Part shown: positions 23,819 through 34,952 of the stretch, piece after piece
How the letters are laid out: each line of letters starts with the position of its first letter
Position numbering within the stretch: position 1 is the first letter of the stretch
The notes under the pieces: generated by a model
What the model saw: only the letters and a program-made list of their open reading frames with translations
What the model was told of the DNA's origin: nothing
Databases searched by the model: none
Position numbers and translations under genes: made by a program
From: Culex pipiens pallens
Taxonomy: Eukaryota; Arthropoda; Insecta; Diptera; Culicidae
Length of the DNA: 64,000 bases
Direction: 5' to 3'
Assembly: GCF_016801865.2 (NCBI RefSeq)
Contig: NC_068938.1
Coordinates: forward strand, 51,910,493 to 51,974,492

Positions 23819-24502
23819 TTGTAACATGTTGCATAAACTACTATTTTGCAATTCCGTCGTGAAACTACTTACTTTTCGTGTAATTTTTGAACGACGAAAA
23901 AGCCTACCTTTCTGTACCAAAAATAACAGTACCGTAATCTGGGGCAAATCAGGACTACAGCCTGAATAGGGACAGCAGTTTTTAGAGCACTTAAAGCATT
24001 TAAATTTGGAAATGGATGTACACATTTTGTTGGTCTGAGTCTGTTCTAACCGAAACCAACCAGAAAAATCAAAATATTGTGCTCAAACATGGTTAAACTG
24101 CTGTCCACTCGCCCCATGTGTCCCGATTGACCCCAGTTTACGGTATTCGATTGGTTCTACTTTTCAGCACTGAAATGGATGCTGAAAAGTTGAACTTTTC
24201 AGCACTTGTTTCGAAAAGTAATACTTTTCATTTTTTTTATTTGAACGAATAATTGACAAAAAAAAAGAACATTTGGCTGATAATTTCGCTCAAAGGGCAA
24301 CTTGTTGCATGAACTACTCGTCGTGAAACTATTTACTTGTCCTGTCATTTTCAAACGACGAAACAGCATACTTTTCCTAACAAAAATTAACAGAATCGAA
24401 TAGTAACACAAATGCTGAAAAGTTTTACTTTCCATCACTGAAAGGGATGCTGAAAAGTTGAACTTTTTGACACTTGTAACAAAAAGTAATTCTTTTCAAC
24501 AT
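23819..24502 (+). repeat. Tandem duplication of a repeat unit, first copy split by a MITE
   Basis: Unit copy 1 is 23819-23929 plus 24146-24232. Copy 2 is 24299-24502. Both have GTCGTGAAACTA, ACGACGAAA...GC, CCAAAAATAACAG / ACAAAAATTAACAG and GATGCTGAAAAGTTGAAC in order. Copy 1 is interrupted by the MITE at 23932-24143. A third relative of the first half is at 9490-9583. Confidence 0.65.
23932..24143. mobile_element. 212-bp MITE with TA target duplication (CCGTAAACTGGGG ends)
   Basis: Ends CCGTAATCTGGGGCAAATCA and, reverse-complemented, CCGTAAACTGGGGTCAATCG, flanked by TA (23930-23931, 24144-24145). The host repeat has an uninterrupted counterpart at 24299-24502, which confirms the insertion point. 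Worn relatives sit inside both CCCGGG elements. Confidence 0.8.
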
Positions 24503-24515
24503 TGTTTTGATTTTA

Positions 24516-25101
24516 GAGAAATTCCAGCTCAAATCAGGAATTTTTCTGGCACTTTTGTACCCGACCCTCTACGATTTCAATGAAACTTTGTAGACATGTT
24601 ATCCTAGGCCTATATAAGCCATTTTTGTGTATATGGAGCCAATAGTACTCGAAAATAACATTTGAGAAGGGCGTAAGGCATTTAAATATTTTTGTATTTA
24701 GCAATTTAAAAATCACTGTATCTCGAAGCCGCTGCATCGTATCAAAAAGTGGTCAAAGTGGTCTGGAAATTGGAATTGGAATCCCGATAGTGGGAATCGA
24801 TTCCCCAGACAATTTTACATATAAGTCTCCATATTGACCATTGTCCTATGTCCAATCCTTATGAAGGTACAGCGGTTTTAAAAATAAAAATGTATTTTTT
24901 TTATTTTTGGTGGTTTTTGGCAATATATATATATGACAGACTTAATATTTCAGTCTCGTAAATATTTTTACCGGAAAGCTCGTCCAATTTCCCATAAGTT
25001 TGCCTGGCTTATATAGGCCTAGGATAACATGTCTACAAAGTTTCATTGAAGTCGGAGAGGGTCGGTACCAGAAAAAATCCTGATTTAAGCTGGAATTGCT
25101 C
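24516..25101. mobile_element. 586-bp foldback, 4-bp target duplication TTTA
   Basis: Ends GAGAAATTCCAGCTCAAATC and, reverse-complemented, GAGCAATTCCAGCTTAAATC. Further in, both arms carry CATGTTATCCTAGGCCTATA. TTTA flanks at 24512-24515 and 25102-25105. A larger, worn relative spans about 50640-53718. Non-coding. Confidence 0.75.
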
Positions 25102-25129
25102 TTTAGAGGCATTATTTGTAGATTTTCCT

Positions 25130-25290
25130 CGTTTGTTCTAGAGGTCGTTTCGAGGTGCTCCGATTTCCATGAAATTTTCAGCGTTTGTTTGTCTATACAT
25201 GAGATGAACTCCACAGACACACACAGACATTTGCTCAGAATGTGATTCTGAGCCGATAAGTATACATGAAGGTGGGTCTAGGAGGTCAAA
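25130..25290 (-). mobile_element. Fragment of the GACCCACCTTCATG repeat family
   Basis: The reverse complement contains GACCCACCTTCATGTATAC, an ACTCAGAATC-like and a TGTGTGTGTCTG segment in the same order as the start of the element at 15697. Confidence 0.5.
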
Positions 25291-26508
25291 TTAAGAATTT
25301 CGTTTTTTGAGTGACTGAATCTGAATCTTCCGCACCCTAAGCCAGTTCATTGACCCACCCAGTCAGGTGGCGATTTTCCACCATTTACAGGGAAAATCTC
25401 ACCCCTTCTAAACCAGAAGTGCATCCCATTACCCCCTTCGAATCACTTTCTTCCAAGCTCCTGTCCACCAACCGAGGAAGTTGGACAGGTTTTTAAGGGT
25501 TTACGCTCGTCGGTTTTGCGGACCATTGGCTCTGGTGCAGAGAGAGAAAAAACCTGATGCAGGTTATGTTTGTTGTACTAGCTCGAGAGGGTTATTGCGC
25601 AATTTTCGCGGAGATCAACCCCTTTAAGTTTCTCTGCCCTGCCTGCTGACGCCGCGTGTAGTAGAAGCCGCATAATGAAGCCGTAAACATGTGAGTTAGT
25701 TGGTCAGTGGGAGAAATAGGTTACTTTTACTTTCCTCGTCACCTCCTCTAGCGGCACTGAGTCAGTGGGTTATCTGGCGGCCAAGAAGTCGCTTTTTATT
25801 CGCCTCATTTACTCGCTCTAACTATATCTTACCGGTATGGAATCTAAGATATGCCTTTACTAACGCGAGTACTTGCACGCGTCTTGTCTTGGAGAAAAGA
25901 GCCCCGTTTGTTATGTGATGCTCGTGTGATTGCGGCGGCGAGAAGTTTTATAAATTTGGTCTGGATTAAATAATTAGATCTGCACACAGGTTGTGTGGTT
26001 GTGCAATAGTCGCAGGGCTGGTTTGGGAAAAGATTATGTAGCGAGTGGGGCAGTCACTTTTAGGTCTATATCTAGAGAAAAACATGACTTGCTTGTATTT
26101 TATTGGTAGATAATAATAATGAAGAAAAAATACATTTTTTAATCAAAACCTTTTAAATCTGCTCTTTTTATTTTGAAAAAATGATTGATAACCTTAACTT
26201 GATGACACCGGTACGACTTAAACATGATCCATTTCACCGTTTTGCTCTAAAACAAACGTTTTCGTTTTCGTTTTGTTCGCTACATTACTTCGCAATTGCA
26301 ACCGATATCTCATCGCTGCTGGTATTTTTTTCTTTGCCAAAAATAGTTTTTTTTTAATTTTTTTTGTGGTTGTTTTATAATTTAATTTTTTATGATTCTG
26401 AAAACCAACAAAAAAGAAAAATGTTAAACTTTGTAGACCTTGATTGAAGCTCCATTTTCAAATACCTGTTTAAACCTTTTTTTTATCTGAATGCTTCAAT
26501 TAAATTAA
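25291..26508. other. Intergenic stretch, no recognised gene
   Basis: 25310-26050 is GC-richer than its surroundings and free of obvious repeats, with short open frames only; 26050-26508 is AT-rich. No promoter or RNA could be supported. Confidence 0.35.
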
Positions 26509-27442
26509 GAGTGAGTACACGAGCAAAGCATACCCATCTCGCATCGACCTCACCAATCTGCCTGAAATTTTCAGGGGTTGTTTGTACATATAAAACTAGT
26601 ATCTGGCCAAAATATGAGCACTTTAGATCAACGGGAAGTGGGGCAAATCGGGACACAAAGTTTGAAGGTCAAAAATCTTAAAAAGGTTATAACTTAGGAA
26701 AAATTCAATTTATTTTCAAAATTCAAAATGCATCTTAAAGGGCATAAAAATGCAACAAAATGCATTGAGAAACATCCCAATTAAATAAATCTAAATGGAG
26801 TTATTGACATTTTAGTGAACAAGTAGCATAATTTTCAAACTCAAAAAAAAGTTTTCCATCCAGATATCAACTCGGTTTGACCTGCAGCTTGTAAGGGACA
26901 TCTGAGACTGAGCACCCAAAATTCAGAGTCGAGATAATCGTTCTCTCAAAATTTATTGAGGGCTCAGTGCCAAAATCGATAGAATATTGGTACCAACTCA
27001 CACCATCATAACAAATGAGTTCATTCGTTAGTTGAATCAATAAATCTCCAACAAGTGTCATACATCGACTTCTGACTTCTCCTTGGTCACCAAGCTGTGG
27101 TGGTCGAGGCAGCTAAGTCATTGGATTGGTTTGTCAAAGGTCTCTGGTTCAATTCAATTCAATTCATGTTTATTTGTACTAATCAGAATACAATTTGCTT
27201 AACTAATAACAGAATGCAGAGTTTTGGAGATCCTTACAACTACAAATAAATTCAAATATAATCAATTGGATGAAATAAATTCAGTTTCAGTCGGTTAAGC
27301 GAGAGCAGAAAAAACTTTCTAAAATAACTGCTACTATTACTATGGAAGAGAAGGAGGATAGGAAAGCTTAAATATATATCACAGAAAAAAAATCAGTTCT
27401 TTACTGAAGGCGAAGACTGTTCCACAGTGTGTGAGCTTGCAC

Positions 27443-29054
27443 CTATGCAGGGCATAGGTACTTCCCCATCAGCTCTTGCAGCGCGAAGAACTGCTCCAGC
27501 TTGTTTCGGCAAGTGTTGAGTCGCGTAAACATGTCCCTCGCAAGGGAGAGGAATTCAGTGAGGGTGAATAAATCACCATCACTGTTGCTGTCCGGGGTTG
27601 GACCGTTTGCGGTAGCCGCCACGCTGGCGTAAGTACGCCCGAATCCAGGAGGATTCGTTTGACGGGGTTCGGTCGAGTGTTGACCTGGCGAAGTCCTTGA
27701 GGAATGTGGTGCTGGCTTTTTCCTCTTCTCCAGCGCCTCGAGGTAGGTCTTCCTAGCGGTGCACCCGCGGTAATTGGCAGTGTGGTTACCGTCACAGTTA
27801 GCACACTTCACGTTCCGCTTGTTCTGCTCGGCTTGGTTGTCCTTTCCCAGGGATGCTTTCTTGGGCAGCGTGCATGCAGCCGTGAGGTGGGCTGCGCTGC
27901 ACTTGACACACTTCGGCGCCAAAGTGCAGTTCCGAGATCCGTGTCCAAAACGTTGGCATCGGTGATATTGGGCAGCATCGGAAGGCCGCTTGCTGAAGTA
28001 TCTCCAGCTCACCATAAATCCTTCCAGCGATTTAACTTTGCGCAGGTCCTGGATCTTAACGGAACCGCGTTCGAAGTACAGCAGCCAGAGAATCTGGTCT
28101 CCGACCTCGGTTACCTTATGCGAGAGCACTTTAGCTTCTCGTGGATAAATATTTTTTTTCGCGGAATTACATCCACGAACTCCTTGGGTGGCACTAGGAT
28201 GGAGAACCCAGTCACCACTACCTTGATCGGAAGGTTTTCCGGCGAATCGTGCGTGTAGTACAGAATGTTTGCATCTTTCAGCGTTTTCTGTACTTTTTCG
28301 AAACGCGGACGATCTCGCGTGATGATGTTTACGGACGACTTGTTAATACGCATGAGGTATTGACAGTCGGCATCCGCTAATGCCCCCTCGATTTCAACAG
28401 CCGGGCGACCAGGCACTGTACACGGAGAAAAAAGAGTTCCCAAAATTGTGAACAAGCGTTCATGAAAATAGGAACCACGAACAAAGTGTTCAAATGTCAT
28501 GGTACGATTTTGAAAAACGTACCATGGCATTTGAACACTTTGTTCGTGGTTCCCATTTTCATGAACACTTGTTCACGATTTTGGGAACTCTTTTTTCTCC
28601 GTGTAATCGGTGGCATTTTTTTGTTCGATTTTTTTCCTACTTGCTCCCCCACGGTGGAGGTGCCCTTAGCCTGCGACGGTGTAGTAGTAACACCATCGCC
28701 ACCACTGACGTCGTCGTCGTCGTCTATATTGTTGTCATCAGACAACACAGCGAATCCGTTTGAGGTTAGAACCGTCGTCGTCGAGGAAGTTCCCGGCTTG
28801 ATGGTGGACAATCCACTAGTTCCAGGTTGATCCGGTTTACCGAGTGCCACCGATCCACGCGTTCGTATGGGGCTACGGGCAGGTACGAAGTTGGATGGCA
28901 GCTTCAGCAGGTTTGTTGACCGTTTGGAGCCAGACCAGGAGGTCTTTCCGATGCTGCTGCAGGAACTAGCCCGGCCACGTCCTCGAGGTGCACTCGAGCT
29001 GCCACGTCCTCGAGGTGCACTCGAGCTGCCACGGCCGCGGGTGTTCCTGCCCAT
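27443..29054 (-). pseudogene. Retrotransposon ORF1 (gag-like zinc-knuckle protein), broken
   Basis: Reads on the minus strand from ATG at 29054 to a stop at 27443, about 475 codons without the MITE. The N terminus is rich in Arg, Gly and Ser with a 27-bp tandem repeat (28978-29035); then an acidic run DDDDD. A PRE_C2HC-type region (around VVVTGFSILVPP and VTEVGDQILWLLYF) precedes three zinc knuckles: CQRFGHGSRNC, whose first Cys seems replaced, CVKCSAAHLTAAC and CANCDGNHTANYRGC. Such proteins bind element RNA in a ribonucleoprotein particle. Two breaks: the MITE at 28421-28603, and a one-base frame change in an A run near 28145-28165. Frames line up across the MITE when one TA is counted. Homopolymer sequencing error could explain the second break. 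Confidence 0.8.
28421..28603. mobile_element. 183-bp palindromic MITE with TA target duplication
   Basis: Almost fully self-complementary. Ends CACGGAGAAAAAAGAGTTCC on both sides (inverted), flanked by TA at 28419-28420 and 28604-28605. Inner arms share GAACACTTTGTTCGTGGTTC. Sits inside retrotransposon ORF1 and is the youngest insertion of that nest. Confidence 0.88.
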
Positions 29055-29553
29055 CGTGCGGGGAAGAACTCGCGATTAATACAACGCACTTTCACCGTAA
29101 ATCGAAAAAAATTCGCGGAGCATCAACACAGGCGATGTTGCTGTGAACAGGGTAACGACCCCAATGGGGTCTCTGGTTCGATTCCCGTTGTCGACACTTT
29201 TGGTTTTTTGTTTTGGTTTTTATTCTCTCGACTCGAGACCATCATTCTCTCGGACTAGCGCTGCCAGTTTTGGGTGAGAAAGCTTTGGGTAAGGCAGTTT
29301 AACATATTAAATAGACACTTTTACTTTTAGTGAATTTTTTGATTGTAATTTTTTGCTCGGGGGACCCCTTAGATCCCATTTTCTGGTGATAATTTTATCA
29401 TATTCGTGTTCCTGAGACAATTTCACAATAGAAACATGCATAAAAATGTATATTTTCATCCATTTTAGCCCTTTAAAAAATAAAAGTCCCGATTTGCCCC
29501 ACTTCCCGTTGACCTAGAGTGCTCATATTTTTGTCAGATGCTAGTTGTGATGT

Positions 29554-30544
29554 GAGCAATTCTCTACGAAATCGGTATTTTTTCTTCAATTTTAATTTTT
29601 GTATTTTTTTATCCGACTGAAACTTTTTTGGTGCCTTCGGTATGCCCAAAGAAGCCATTTTGCATCATTAGTTTGTCCATATAATTTTCCATACAAATTT
29701 GGCAGCTGTCCATACAAAAATGATGTATGAAAATTCAAAATTCTGTATCTTTTGAAGGAATTTTTCAATCGATTTGGTATTTTAGGCAAAGTTGTAGGTA
29801 TGGATACGGACTACACTGGAAAAAAATGCACGGTTTAAAATTTAATATTTAACTTTTTATCACTAAAACTTGATTTGCAAAAAACACTATTTTTATTTTT
29901 TTTATTTTTTGATATGTTTTAGAGGACATCAAATGCCAACTTTTCAGAAATTTCCAGGTTGTGCAAAAAATCATTGACCGAGTTATAAATTTTTTAATCA
30001 ATACTGATTTTTTCAAAAAATCGAAATTTCGGTGGCAAAAATTTTTCAACTTCATTTTTCAATGTAAAATCAAAATTGCAATCAAAAAGTACTTTAGTCA
30101 AATTTTGATAAAGTGCACCGTTTTCAAGTTATAGCCATTTTTATGTAACTTTATTGAAAATAGTCGCAGTTTTTCATTTTTTCTAAATTAGTGCACATGT
30201 TTGCCCACTTTTGAAAAAAATATTTTTGAAAAGCTGAGAAAATTCTCTTTATTTTGTTTCTTCGAACTTTGTTGATACGACCTTTAGTTGCTGAGATATT
30301 ACAATGCAAAGGTTTAAAAACAGGATTTGAAAATCGATCAAAAAATTACTTCAAAAGATACAGATGTTTGAATTTTCATACATCATTTTTGTATGGCCAG
30401 CTGCAAAATTTGTATGGAAAATTATATGTTCAAACTAATTATGCAAAATGGCTTCTTTGGACATACCGAAGGCTCTTAAAAAGTTTCAGTCGGATTAAAA
30501 AATACAAAAAAAAATCAAGTGACCGAAATCCTAGAGAACTGCTC
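29554..30544. mobile_element. Foldback F1, copy 1, 4-bp target duplication ATGT
   Basis: Ends GAGCAATTCTCTACGAAATC and, reverse-complemented, GAGCAGTTCTCTAGGATTTC. ATGT on both sides (29550-29553, 30545-30548). Both arms carry CCGACTGAAAC and GAAGCCATTTTGCATCATTA-like blocks; the left arm also has CAACTTTGCCTAAAATACC, in reverse. Inserted in the right arm of the 26509-30636 foldback, whose left arm shows the empty site. Non-coding. Confidence 0.8.
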
Positions 30545-31098
30545 ATGTACAAACAACCCCTGAAAATTTCAGGCAGATTGGTGAGGTCCAAACGACGTCC
30601 CATACAAAGGGGTATGCCCTGTTCGTGGACTCGCTCTCAAGCCCTCAAAAATCTTCATGATAGTAGTGATGAATGTTTAGTATCTTGAATGAAGATTACA
30701 TTTAGTTTTTTTTTGTTTTATTAACACTCCTCCGTCCAAGGCGGAAAAAAAGTTGGAACGCTAACTTCAACTCGCTGGTTCTCAGCCAAAACTCAACCAA
30801 TCTGGATGATTCCTTTTTCCAGAGATTTGTACGGATCTCCAGATGAGCCTAGAACTTTGCAGATCTCGATTTGATCAATCCTCTAATAACTACGACTAAA
30901 TTAGTCGGAGCAACTTTTTTTCCGCGTGTATTTCCGAAAAGCGACTCAAGCGGGAACATTTTTGCTACGCTGCAAAAACACAATAACTTTGCTAAAATGT
31001 TAGCAAAACCCATAAAATTATATATCAAAATTTCCGTTATGATCTCAGGATTATGATGAGCTTCTAAAATTTCCATTATTTTCACAAAAAAAAAATCA

Positions 31099-34000
31099 CA
31101 AAACTACGTAAAACTACAGAAAAAATAAAAATGCCTCATTTTATGACTAGAACTTTATGGTAAAATCATTGATTTCATTGATTTTTTTTATGAAAATGTT
31201 TCAAATGATCTAAATTATATGTTTCCGAATCATTCTGAGTGTGTTTTTTCCTGAATACTACAAAATTTTACCAAAACTACGTAAAATACAGAAAATTTGA
31301 TACATTCCTTTAGAACTTTATTTGCTTCATGATAAAATCATTGATTTATTTTATGAAAATGTTTCAAATGATCTAAATTACAAGTTTCCGAATTATTCTG
31401 AGTGTGATTCTTACTGAGTACTACAAAATTTTACCAAAACTACGTAAAATACAGAAAATTTGATACATTCCTTTAGAACTTTATTTGCTTCATGGTAAAA
31501 TCATTGATTTATTTTATGAAAATGTTTCAAATGATCTAAATTACAAGTTTCCGAATTATTCTGAGTGTGATTCTTACTGAGTACTACAAAATTTTACCAA
31601 AACTACGTAAAATACAGAAAATTTGATATTTTCCTTTAGAACTTTATTTGCTTCATGATAAAATTATGATTTATTTTATGAAAATGTTTCAAATGATCTA
31701 AATTACAAGTTTCCGAATTATTCTGAGTGTGATTCTTCCTGAATACTAAAAAATTCTACCAAAACTACGTAAAATACAGAAAATTTGATACTTTCCTTTA
31801 GAACTTTATTTGCTTCATGGTAAAATCATTGATTTATTTTATGAAAATGTTTCAAATGATCTAAATTACAAGTTTCCGAATTATTCTGAGTGTGATTCTT
31901 ACTGAGTACTACAAAATTTTACCAAAACTACGTAAAATACAGAAAATTTGATACATTCCTTTAGAACTTTATTTGCTTCATGGTTAAATCATTGATTTAT
32001 TTTATGAAAATGTTTCAAATGATCTAAATTACAAGTTTCCGAATTATTCTGAGTGTGATTCTTCCTGAATACTAAAAAATTCTACCAAAACTACGTAAAA
32101 TACAGAAAATTTGATACTTTCCTTTAGAACTTTATTTGCTTCATGGTAAAATCATTGATTTATTTTATGAAAATGTTTCAAATGATCTAAATTACAAGTT
32201 TCCGAATTATTCTGAGTGTGATTCTTACTGAGTACTACAAAATTTTACCAAAACTACGTAAAATACAGAAAATTTGATACATTCCTTTAGAACTTTATTT
32301 GCTTCATGGTAAAATCATTGATTTATTTTATGAAAATGTTTCAAATGATCTAAATTACAAGTTTCCGAATTATTCTGAGTGTGATTCTTACTGAGTACTA
32401 CACAATTTTACCAAAACTACGTAAAATACAGAAAATTTGATATTTTCCTTTAGAACTTTATTTGCTTCATGATAAAATTATGATTTATTTTATGAAAATG
32501 TTTCAAATGATCTAAATTACAAGTTTCCGAATTATTCTGAGTGTGATTCTTCCTGAATACTAAAAAATTCTACCAAAACTACGTAAAATACAGAAAATTT
32601 GATACTTTCCTTTAGAACTTTATTTGCTTCATGGTAAAATCATTGATTTATTTTATGAAAATGTTTCAAATGATCTAAATTACAAGTTTCCGAATTATTC
32701 TGAGTGTGATTCTTCCTGAATACTAAAAAATTCTACCAAAACTACGTAAAATACAGAAAATGTGATACTTTCCTTTAGAACTTTATTTGCTTCATGATAA
32801 AATCATTGATTTAGTTTGTGAAAATGTTTCAAATGATCTAAATTACAAGTTTCCGAATTATTCTGAGTGTGATTCTTCCTGAGTACTAAAAAATTCTCCC
32901 AAAACTACGTAAAATACAGAAAATTTGATACATTCCTTTAGAACTTTATTTGCTTCATGATAAAATTATGATTTATTTTATGAAAATGTTTCAAATGATC
33001 TAAATTACAAGTTTCCGAATTATTCTGAGTGTGATTCTTACTGAGTACTACAAAATTTTACCAAAACTACGTAAAATACAGAAAATTTGATATTTTCCTT
33101 TAGAACTTTATTTGCTTCATGATAAAATTATGATTTATTTTATGAAAATGTTTCAACAGATCTAAATTACAAGTTTCCGAATTATTCTGAGTGTGATTCT
33201 TACTGAGTACTACAAAATTTTACCAAAACTACGTAAAATACAGAGAATTTGATATTTTCCTTTAGAACTTTATTTGCTTCATGATAAAATTATGATTTAT
33301 TTTATGAAAATGTTTCAAATGATCTAAATTACAAGTTTCCGAATTATTCTGAGTGTGATTCTTACTGAGTACTACAAAATTTTACCAAAACTACGTAAAA
33401 TACAGAAAATTTGATACTTTCCTTTAGAACTTTATTTGCTTCATGATAAAATCATTGATTTAGTTTGTGAAAATGTTTCAAATGATCTTAATTACAAGTT
33501 TCCGAATTATTCTGAGTGTGATTCTTCCTGAATACTAAAAAATTCTACCAAAACTACGTAAAATACAGAAAATTTGATACTTTCCTTTAGAACTTTATTT
33601 GCTTCATGATAAAATCATTGATTTATTTTATGAAAATGTTTCAAATGATCTAAATTACAAGTTTCCGAATTATTCTGAGTGTGATTCTTACTGAGTACTA
33701 CAAAATTTTACCAAAACTACGTAAAATACAGAAAATTTGATACTTTCCTTTAGAACTTTATTTGCTTCATGATAAAATTATGATTTATTTTATGAAAATG
33801 TTTCAAATGATCTAAATTACAAGTTTCCGAATTATTCTGAGTGTGATTCTTACTGAGTACTACAAAATTTTACCAAAACTACGTAAAATACAGAAAATTT
33901 GATATTTTCCTTTAGAACTTTATTTGCTTCATGATAAAATTATGATTTATTTTATGAAAATGTTTCAAATGATCTAAATTACAAGTTTCCGAATTATTCT

Positions 34001-34880
34001 GAGTGTGATTCTTCCTGAATACTAAAAAATTCTACCAAAACTACGTAAAATACAGAAAATTTGATATTTTCCTTTAGAACTTTATTTGCTTCATGATAAA
34101 ATTATGATTTATTTTATGAAAATGTTTCAAATGATCTAAATTACAAGTTTCCGAATTATTCTGAGTGTGATTCTTCCTGAATACTAAAAAATTCTACCAA
34201 AACTACGTAAAATACAGAAAATTTGATACTTTCCTTTAGAACTTTATTTGCTTCATGATAAAATCATTGATTTAGTTTGTGAAAATGTTTCAAATGATCT
34301 TAATTACAAGTTTCCGAATTATTCTGAGTGTGATTCTTCCTGAATACTAAAAAATTCTACCAAAACTACGTAAAATACAGAAAATTTGATACTTTCCTTT
34401 AGAACTTTATTTGCTTCATGATAAAATCATTGATTTAGTTTGTGAAAATGTTTCAAATGATCTTAATTACAAGTTTCCGAATTATTCTGAGTGTGATTCT
34501 TCCTGAGTACTAAAAAATTCTCCCAAAACTACGTAAAATACAGAAAATTTGATACATTCCTTTAGAACTTTATTTGCTTCATGATAAAATCATTGATTTA
34601 TTTTATGAAAATGTTTCAAATGATCTAAATTACAAGTTTCCGAATTATTCTGAGTGTGATTCTTACTGAGTACTACAAAATTTTACCAAAACTACGTAAA
34701 ATACAGAAAATTTGATACCTTCCTTTAGAACTTTATTTGCTTCATGATAAAATCATTGATTTAGTTTATGATAATGTTTCAAATGATCTAAATTATAAGT
34801 TTCCGAATCATTCTGAGTGTGAATCTTCCTGAATACTACAAAATATCACCAAAACTACGTAAAATACAGAAAATTTCACA
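31099..34880 (+). repeat. 163-bp satellite array, left arm (about 24 monomers)
   Basis: ACCAAAACTACGTAAAATAC recurs every 162-163 bp (for example 31270, 31433, 31596, 31758), 23 full intervals plus a diverged first unit. Monomer variants differ at TACTACAAAATTTTACC versus TACTAAAAAATTCTACC and at ACATTCC / ACTTTCC / ATTTTCC, and recur in patterns suggesting multi-monomer duplication. End monomers are the most diverged. No open frame persists. Confidence 0.95.
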
Positions 34881-34952
34881 GTTCTGTAAAAAAATCATCT
34901 GTTGTAGGAAAATTTGATAAATTTTTTTATGAAAATCTTTCAAAACACCCAT

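Larger units (their letters stand above)
27151..29167 (-). mobile_element. Non-LTR retrotransposon with ORF1 only (Jockey-like)
   Basis: 2017 bp, with a 12-bp target duplication GGTCTCTGGTTC at both ends. On the minus strand it begins CCATTGGGGTCGTTACCCTG and ends with an AATAAA-like signal followed by repeated GAATT units, a tail type known from several non-LTR clades in place of poly-A. It contains a gag-type ORF1 (27443-29054) and about 290 bp of 3' sequence. There is no ORF2: no endonuclease or reverse transcriptase motifs. Since both ends and the target duplication are present, the deletion happened before or during the insertion, or the family naturally lacks ORF2. A MITE lies within ORF1. 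Confidence 0.8.
27090..29245 (+). mobile_element. tRNA-derived SINE split by a retrotransposon
   Basis: Left part 27090-27150 has an A box TGGTCGAGGCAG (27101-27112). The B box GGTTCGATTCC is complete only on the right side (29175-29185), because the retrotransposon entered within it. GGTCTCTGGTTC is duplicated at 27139-27150 and 29168-29179. A T-rich tail follows at 29200-29220. Family not named. Confidence 0.7.
26509..30636. mobile_element. Composite foldback enclosing SINE, non-LTR element and a second foldback
   Basis: The left end GAGTGAGTACACGAGCAAAG matches the reverse complement of the right end GAGCGAGTCCACGAACAGGG. CCTCACCAATCTGCCTGAAA and GGGTTGTTTGTACAT occur in both arms, then ATATGAGCACT and AACGGGAAGTGGGGCAAATC (left about 26620-26650, right about 29484-29525 inverted). 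The region between holds a split SINE and a retrotransposon. A foldback at 29554-30544 splits the right arm. No clear target duplication was found. Confidence 0.6.

Noticed and set aside
27704..28258. 184-codon plus-strand gene
   Set aside because: Antisense to retrotransposon ORF1, whose minus-strand frame has zinc knuckles.
31099..34880. CRISPR array
   Set aside because: The regular 163-bp period has no alternation of short repeat and unique spacer; whole monomers are alike, and the DNA is eukaryotic.
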